DNA of 64,000 nucleotides from Apostichopus japonicus (Eukaryota > Echinodermata > Holothuroidea > Aspidochirotida > Stichopodidae), in NCBI RefSeq assembly GCF_037975245.1, contig NC_092578.1, positions 17,615,821-17,679,820 of the forward strand. Direction: 5' to 3'. Both the position numbers and the translations under genes were made by a program. Below are positions 39,301 through 48,300 of this stretch, piece by piece. Each line of letters starts with the position of its first letter. Positions within the stretch are counted from its first letter, which is position 1. Under the pieces are notes generated by a model. The model saw only the letters and a list, made by a program, of their open reading frames with translations, ran no database searches and was not told the DNA's origin.

Positions 39301-42300
39301 GTCATTGATAAAAATCTCTTATCTCTGGTGTTGACTCATTGTTGTTGTTGTTGTTTTTTTTGTAGTGTGTCAGGGATCTGATTGGCTGGTTGGTCTTCAT
39401 CGTGAGCTTCAAGTTCCTTCGTCTCTTTCGATTCAACAAAATGGTGGCGAAATTTGGAGCTGTCATGGATGCAACCATCAGAGAAATCTTGGGTTTCATT
39501 GTGAGTGTCGCTAATCACAATTTTTTCAGTTTCTGACATGTTTTTGATTTTACTTAAAATTGGTCTATCGTCACAGTTTATTTAGAAAAGAAAGATTGAA
39601 GCATTTTTTTCCCCTTTTTGTATGTCATGAAGTAAAGGAAATAAAAGGTTTTCTGTCCCTGTAAAAGGGTGCAGAGAGAAATTAAAAGGCAGAGATGAGT
39701 TGGATGGTGGTGGAGGGTGGGGAGGGGTGGGAGGGGAAGGGAAGGGCTGGTGGGATGTAGCTTCGACTATTCTTTTTTCCCGATTGTGTTTATTATGATG
39801 CATTCCGTTTTGGTGGGTTTGGAAGAGTATCTTTAGCTTTTTATTGTTTAATTAGGAACTGCAAAGATGAATGATGTTCTCATGTCTTCTTATTTGTATT
39901 CTTTTAGGAGATGGAGGGGGGGTTGGGGGAGGGTTAGGTGAATGATTTTATGATTTCTGTTTTGTCACAAAAAGGTAAAAAACGAACCCAATGTGAGCTA
40001 CTTCCTGATAGTGGAAGAGGTCGACGCAGGGATGTGAATGGTATAAATTGGTAGGGTTGCAGGATTGGGGAAGGAGGGGGGGAATGTCAACAACATTTTT
40101 CCTACTTTTCAAATCTAATTTTTTTTTTATACATACCGACTTTTACCAAAAACATATCTCTTGTGTCGCCTCCATTTCAGGTTTCCTACTTACTTTTAGA
40201 AGCTGCCTTTGCTTGTTTGGGTTGCCTCCTATTTGGAGTTCATTACTATCCCATGAAACATGCTTTTCTAGCAGTTGAAGTGGTCACCATCTTGATGCTA
40301 GGAGGAGTCCCGGACTATGCCGGCCTTCAGAGCACATTCCCTCTCCTCTGGCCTGCCTATCACATCCTCTATCTCGTCGTAATCGTCATCCTCTTTGGTG
40401 GTCTGGTGAGGCTCTACTTTCCTAAACCTATTTTTTTTTTTTGGCCTTGGGGACCAGTACGTTGTGATTTCCCCAGGCTAGACACCAATCATAAATTTGT
40501 AAAACCCAAAATCACACAGTATGTACTCCCCGGTGATTGGTGAGTAAACTAGGTATTGATTGATTTGATTAAAACTTGATCGCGCACGTTGACTGAGAGT
40601 TAGTCAAACGAAAACCGACACACATGATACACACTTTGGGATTCAAATAACCACTTGAGATGGAGGAATATTGTTATCAACTTCAATAAAAAAAAAAAAT
40701 GGTTTACTGATCAAATTTTGTTGTTTCCTGCTACCAGGTTCAATAACCACCGTAAAAGCTCGATGACCTATTTTTGGGGGGGGGGGGGTAGGGGGGCCTG
40801 GGACCCATAGTCTGGGAAGCTTGGTGTCAGGGGATCTGTTTTCTTGAATCTTGCTAGAAATCTGTGAAGTGTATAGTTGAAATGAATTGAGAGATAAACA
40901 TATCCTTCTTCAAATTAACTGTTTTTTTTGCCAATATATAGACTTTTTTAGAAGAAATTACACTAAACAAATAAAACAAGAAGAAGAATTGTATGGAGGG
41001 ACAATTTTATGACAAAAAAAAGTGTCACATGGGAAGCAGTGTAAAAATTTTCTTGGTGGTCAGTCTAGGGGCCGGCCAATCATTGTATTCCCTTTAGGCT
41101 GTGTAGGTTTTAACAGTTTTATGTAGGTCTCATTCCCGCATAGTCATGGATGGATGAGAGAATTTTCATGGCCGATGAAACTTGGAAGTGAATGTCTAAC
41201 TTTATCTATCACAAATAATAGGATAGCTGGATATAACCTAGTCAATGTCTGCCGCATTTTTTATCTCTCGTCCGAAGATGAAGGCTGTTCTCTGTCGTAG
41301 CTACCGTAAAGTGAAGGAGACATGTAAGGTGGAACCGGTGGGAGGCTACGAGGTCTTTGTTTTCATCTGGCAGCATCTTCTTCATCAGTGCGGAATCCAG
41401 AAGCAGGTAGAGGAGGAGAAACCGTTCAAGTTGCCTTTGGTAGGTCAAAAAATCAGAAACAAAGAGAGGTTTTAGTACTTATTACCAGGCATGAGCTTTT
41501 TCCGCGAATTCGCAGAATATCCGTGATTTTTCTACCTCAGGGACAAAAACTATTATCCTAACACACTGTAGCATATGCAAACTGGAGCCTATACCGCAAT
41601 TTTTGCAAAATTCTGTGATTGTTTTTTTACCCCAGACTCATCCCTGTATTACACAGTTGTGTATCGAGTCATTTGATTCTAAAAATTGAGTTTAACAGAT
41701 TTTTTTTTTTCTTTTCTTTTTTGGCCCGGTAGAGAAAATGCGATACGGAGAGTCGTTGACACCAGATTTACTGATCTGTGGTGACTCGACTTGACCTCAA
41801 AATGAAGGGACCTTTTTATGTGTCTGCTATTTTTAGCATGGGTTGAACATCACAGGCAGATTAATGGAAAGGTGTTTGCCATGTTACCTGTTAATGTTAG
41901 ATATTTACAAAGTACATACACTTTGCAGGGTGGAACATTGGATGAGGACAACGTATGGCATATTTGCTAAAGGTTACCTTTAAATGTTAGGTAGTTAAAA
42001 CTTTACTTACACATGATGGGTATGATTGAATGTGAGTTGTATTATTTGTTGGGGGGTTACCTATTTATGGTAGGTAGTTACAAAATACCTAATACGTATA
42101 AACATGTCTATGAGAATGTAAGAGATTTTATGTGTGCTAAAAGTTACCACTACATGCTAGATAGTTATTAAATTACACCAAGCATCTTATATGAAGGTAT
42201 CTAATCATTCCAGGTAGTTTAATGAATTTCATTTTAATTTGATGACAGCAGGAGGAATGTTATGTAAGGTATCACATCATTGATGGTTTGGAATTAAACT

Positions 42301-45300
42301 TATTCCACAGTTTATAAAAGCTACCATTGGCCTCTAACAATTACCTCATTTACTAGTTAATTTTAACTTTTTAAATATTATTATTTAGTACGTTGGTTAT
42401 AGGTCTCAAGCGGAGGATATATTCGGGTGATGCTTCCCCAGGTACCTCATTTTTTGGTGCCTATTTTAATATCTTTAATATTCATAATCTCTGTTCCTCT
42501 CACTTTTCTACCCTTTTTAAAGGAATTCAATCTCGCCGAGATGGAGTATCAGGTCGAAGAACTGCTCTTTCGTATGGAGACTGTCTGCGATACGTTCGGC
42601 GTCTCAAAGGACGGAGGGAAAGACCGAGATTCGGACGATACCCGAGACGGTAGAGACGATGGTATTTCGACTTGCTCTGCGGAGGTACGTCGATGTTACC
42701 CTGGGTCCAATGGGTCCACCGTCTGGGTGAACGGTCTTGGAATTTAAGGGCATGACATTAAGGATCAAGGCAACTTCAATTTAGGGCATCTTAGAAATTG
42801 CCTTTCATTTTTTCATTGAAAAGACAGGGCAAGGCAACAATGTTTTCTGCTTTTAAAGGAACGCAAAGGCAACTTTCAGAAATTATTACCGAGAGCGATA
42901 TGACGGCAATTACACCAACTTGCTTAAAGAGACAAGACAATTGCTTTCGGTAATGGATCATTTTTAAGAGCAATAAGGCAAGTGGTATGTAGTACTAAAG
43001 GGCAAATGTGCCATGGGTACTGCCAGGTTGACTCAGCCCCTAAGATACATCACCCCCCCCACCCCCTCCCCCACACTCCCTCCAGGCTGGGCTGGGAGGA
43101 TAGCTGTGCTCCCACTTCTGTTGTACCTCCTGTCTTTATCTGTTATCTGCAAACTCTCCAAGTTTTCTTCTCGTCCGTAGGAGAACCTCTGCGAGAGCTA
43201 CGACGAGAAATTTGAAGAGCAGTTCTTCAATCCTGAGATCAGAGACTATCTTCAGCTGAACAGAGAGTCAGACGACGAAGAAGAACAAAATTTCAGGTTT
43301 GTGCTTCCACTTCTCAATCGAATGGCTGTGTTTTTCTCTAAAGTTTCCATTTCTCAACCCAAGAGCTGTGTGTTTACTCTAAAGTTTCCATTTCTCAACC
43401 AAAGAGCTGTGTTTTTTCTCTAAAGTTCCCATTTCTCAACCAAAGAGCTGTGTGTTTACTCTAAAGTTCCCATTTCTCAACCAAAGAGCTGTGTGTTTTC
43501 TCTTAAGTTCCCATTTCTCAACCGAAGAGCTGTGTGTTTTCTCTTAAGTTCCCATTTCTCAACCAAAGAGCTGTGTGTTTACTCTAAAGTTCCCATTTCT
43601 CAACCAAAGAGCTGTGTGTTTTCTCTTAAGTTCCCATTTCTCAACCGAAGAGCTGTGTGTTTTCTCTTAAGTTCCCATTTCTCAACCAAAGAGCTGTGTG
43701 TTTTCTCTTAAGTTCCCATTTCTCAACCGAAGAGCTGTGTGTTTTCTCTAAAGTTTCCATTTCTCAACCAAAGAGCTGTGTGTTTACTCTAAAGTTTCCA
43801 TTTCTCAACCAAAGAGCTGTGTTTTTTCTCTAAAGTTCCCATTTCTCAACCAAAGAGCTGTGTGTTTTCTCTTAAGTTCCCATTTCTCAACCGAAGAGCT
43901 GTGTGTTTTCTCTTAAGTTCCCATTTCTCAACCAAAGAGCTGTGTGTTTTCTCTTAAGTTCCCATTTCTCAACCCAAGAGCTGTGTGTTTTCTTTAAAGT
44001 TTCCACTTCTCAACCAAAGAGTTGTGTGTTTTCTCTAAAGTTCCCATTTCATTGTTTTTGTGAAGAACATCGTTGTTGCTCTCGAAGTTTAAGCACGATC
44101 GCTCAAAACTGTTTCAAACTTTTCATCACTTCATTTATTTTTTTCCCCTCACTGACAAATTTTGTCAATGGCACTTTGCTAGAGGTGGAACTGTTGTTTC
44201 ATTTATGCTCAGCTAGCTAATTGGGAAAGTGACAACAGATAAAAATTTTCACTGACAGGGAGTTTCAAGAATCAAACTGACAGAACAAACAAAAAATTGG
44301 AGCAGAGAGAATTTTTTTCTCCTGAATCCTGCTTTTTTAAATTGTCAGTAAAAGTATATCACAGCCCAGGAGAGAATGTGTAGATGTGAATTTCTCTGAG
44401 ATGTCGTACTGATACTTTGGTGACGGAGGTCAGAAATAATTGAAGGTCTCAAATATCCAAGGGCAGTCTTGTTCATCCTCATCCTTTCCTCTCCGTCTCT
44501 TCATCAGGGATAAATTGACGATGGAGATTTTCCATCGTCTGCAACAGGATCAGATGAAGGACAGCGGCCAGGAGACCTTATCGCCGTCTAACCCGATGGA
44601 TGAAGACAGCACCGCTCCCCGGGACCAACCGGACGAGAGGATTCCCTCCGCATCCAGAGTTGTCAAGAGTAACGGACAGATAGTCTTCCCTAAGCCCGTG
44701 GGAAATATAGGTAAACAGATCATCGGAGGTGTAAATATTTGTGGAGGGGGGGGAAATGTTACCAATGTGGAGATTATTAGATGGGTTGGCGTGATTTTAA
44801 TTTCTAAAGATAGACGTGGAATTTGGATGCAGTTTTAAAGTGTGTGATTCAGAGATATCTGAGACAGCTAGATGAAGTATGGATAATGGGGGAATAGTCA
44901 GAAGATAGTGGGGGCAAAATTAGTGGATAAGGAATACCTTCTTTTCTAGGTCTTGAAAGTCCTTGAATTTTGAAGTTTAGTCTGGAAAAGAAAGGAAAAA
45001 TCCTCATTGGAACAATTTCTTCTGATATGATATGATATGCAAGAAAGGTGTTTTAGGAAGCTGAAGTTTATTAATCAAAAATATATTATTATATTATTAT
45101 TTGGTTATATATATTGTGGATATGCAGTGTATCAGTATCTGTACACATCTATTTAAATATCCAAGGTTGCTGTATTTTCACTGTGTTATCCTTACCAGGC
45201 AGTTGTGTCCTTTTTTTGACACAATAATCTTGATATTTTCTGCAAACAAGTCCACACCCTTTAAGTTGGATTTGCAACATGAGGCCAACATAAGGCCAAC

Positions 45301-48300
45301 AAAAAATAATGTCATGTACTAATGTTGACAATCCTCAAAATGAAATAGTTAAATCTTCGATGCAATTGTGAGTTACTAATTATATTCTTTACAATTCAGT
45401 TACTCTGAAGTCCCATCAATATAACAATTCAATATGTTCCAAAATTTCAAAAGTGTACAGAAACTGTATCAATATTCTTGTTATAAAGTGCGACGAATAA
45501 GTCATCATGCAGTCATTTGCTTAAAATAGTCTATTCATCGTCTGGACTGATGCTTTTGTCTATTATTTGGGTATTTTGATTGGGTCAACTTGTTTTGGGA
45601 CAGGTAGTACAAGGGTGTTAACTGGGGTGAAGAAATGTCCTGTTAATGAAATGATTAGACCTGAAAAAGATTGAACTATTTTAAAAGTATCCTTGAACCG
45701 GTAGATTGTATTTGAAGCAAATGTTGTTATACTTCTCTAACAGCTGTTTAACCTTACTATGGAATGGATAGTAGGACTAAACTCATCTCTCTGATGGCTC
45801 TAAATGAATGCAAAATTAAGGAAAGGATAGTAGGATTAGACTCATCCCTCTGATGTTTCTAAATGAATGCAATATTAAGGAATGGATAGTAGGATTAGAC
45901 TCATCTCTCTGTTGGTTCTAAATGAATGCAATATTAAAGATTGGGTAGTAGGACTAAACTCATCTCTCTGTTGGTTCTAAATGAATGCAATATTAAGGAA
46001 TGGATAGTAGGACTAAACTCATCTCTCTGTTGGTTCTAAATGAATGCAATATTTTGGTGGTTTAAAGTAAATGTATTTTGCTTATGCACGAATTCAATTT
46101 TCTTCATTATTTTGTGGACGTTTGATTAATTGTTTTTAACGTTTTTTATATATATATATATATTTTTTATGTAAGTAGCTAAAACAAGATGTGAAAAACT
46201 TTCAGTATTACTCTTGTCTGTGTGTGTGTATGTATGTAGGGGAAAAAGATAAGCAGCAGTTGGGGTTGAACCAGGGACCTTCTGTTGCCAAAATTTATTC
46301 CCTACCACTAGACCATTAGGTGAGACACATGCATAAAGTGCTTTAAATATTTAAAGATCCACTTGTTTGGACTTAGTCATTTTTCAAAACATTTTCTTCC
46401 CTGAGCCCTGTCAGGGAGATCGGTGTCCGCTTGGGAACCTTGTCAGGGGGGGAGGGGATCCGTGCAACTCACCTGGGCCGCTTGGGAACCTTGTCAGGGG
46501 GGGAGGGGTTCCTCGCAACTCACCTGGGCCGCCGCTTGGGAGCCTTGTCTGGGGGGGAGGGGTTCCTCTCAACTCACCTGGGCAGCCGCTTGGGAACCTT
46601 GTCAGAAATCAGCCTGCCATCGAAGTCCTAGGACGGCAATAACCAAGCCAGGGCTTGAACCCAGCAAATCAAAACTTCAAAGCTCACGGAACAACCGATT
46701 ACACCATTTTGGTTCCCAATTATTTAACTTCGTTTCTTACCTTTATACTTCTGCCTGCTCCAAAGAACAGAAAAGTAAAAGGCTCTGGCTGGACTTGAAC
46801 CGCAGGCATGGAGCTTGTCAGACTCTCTCAGTTCAGAGCACTACCAACTGCGCCACTTGAACTGTTGAGAAATAAAGCTCGTTTCTAATATTTCAACTTC
46901 ATTATGGAATGAGTAAAGAAGAAAAATATCAAAATGCACCAGCTGGACTTGAACCGCCAACATGGAGCTTGTCTAACTCTCTCAGTCCAGAGCACTAACC
47001 AACTGCGCCACTTGAACTGTTGAGAAAATAATGCTTGTTTCTAATATTTCAACTTCAGAATGGAATGAGTAAAAGAAGAAAAAAAAATCAAAATGCACCA
47101 GCTGGACTTGAACCGCCAACATGGAGCTTGTCTGACTCTCTCAGTCCAGAGCACTAACCAACTGCGCCACTTGAACTGTTGAGATATAATGCTCGTTTCT
47201 AATATTTCAACTTCATAATGGAATGAGTAAAAGAAGAAAAATTTCAAAATGCACCAGCTGGACTTGAACCACCAACATGGCACTTGTCTGACTCTCTCAG
47301 TTCAGAGCACTACCAACTGCGCCACTTGAACTATTGAGGAATAATGCTTGTTTCTAATATTTCAACTTCATAATGGAATGAGTAAAAGAAGAAAAATATC
47401 AAAATGCACCAGCTGGACTTGAACCGCCAACATGGAGCTTGTCTGACTCTCTCAGTCCAGAGCACTACCAACTGCGCCACTTGAACTGTTGAGATATAAT
47501 GCTCGTTTCTAATATTTCAACTTCATAATGGAATGAGTAAAAGAAGAAAAATTTCAAAATGCACCAGCTGGACTTGAACCACCAACATGGAGCTTGTCTG
47601 ACTCTCTTAGTTCAGAGCACTAACCAACTGCGCCACTTGAACTGTTGAGAAATAATGCTTGTTTCTAATATTTCAACTTCAGAATGGAATGAGGAATAGA
47701 GCAGAAAATCAAAAGGATTCTATGTGATGGTGATAGCATGTGTGTGTGCATGTATGACTTAAGAATTTTGTCAACTTTCTTAATATCAACAATCGTTGCT
47801 AATTCTGCCTTAAAATCAAGAAACTGAAATTATTTTCTCTAATCTTTTCTTTCAGGTTCGTTAGAGGAGCAAACATTTGAGAAATGGCAGAGAGTAACTT
47901 GGTCTGGATCGTCATCTCAGCTCTCCACCATCTCCAGTCTAGAACCGTATTCCTCCGGTCTGTCCAGCCGGTCAAACTTGACCCCCGACATACTCCTCGA
48001 ACCTCCTTGTGCCGGCCTGGATTACCTGGAGCAGTGCCAACTCGAGGTCAAGGTCAGGTCGGCCTGGAGAAGCCCAGGAGACCCGAACGATATCGTGAGG
48101 GATTCCGAGGAGGGACGGCGCGTCCAGAGTAATCTGAGCATGGATAGCTTCCCGCTACCGAATATGCTTGATCAAGTTGAAGACTCCTCGTCCTCCTCGG
48201 ATTGCGAGAGCAAGAGAGGAAAGTCGTCGTCGAACAGAAGACTGAGGAAGACGAAGACGAGAGGAAAAGGGAGGAGCAGGATTTCACACGAGGAGGAGGA

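Larger units (their letters stand above)
44711..47855 (+). other. Last polycystin intron (3.1 kb)
   Basis: Dominated by the 59-bp, 55-60-bp and 155-bp tandem arrays and two tRNA-like relics. 44711-45750 is AT-rich with no recognisable feature. Confidence 0.7.

Noticed and set aside
43493-44220. Open frames of 72-105 residues with [15 protein letters not shown]-type repeats
   Set aside because: They are readings of the 41-bp minisatellite, with no start context, domain or splice support.
46775-47700. CRISPR-like look of evenly spaced repeats
   Set aside because: The genome is eukaryotic and units are homologous along their full length, with no unique spacers; it is a tandem satellite.
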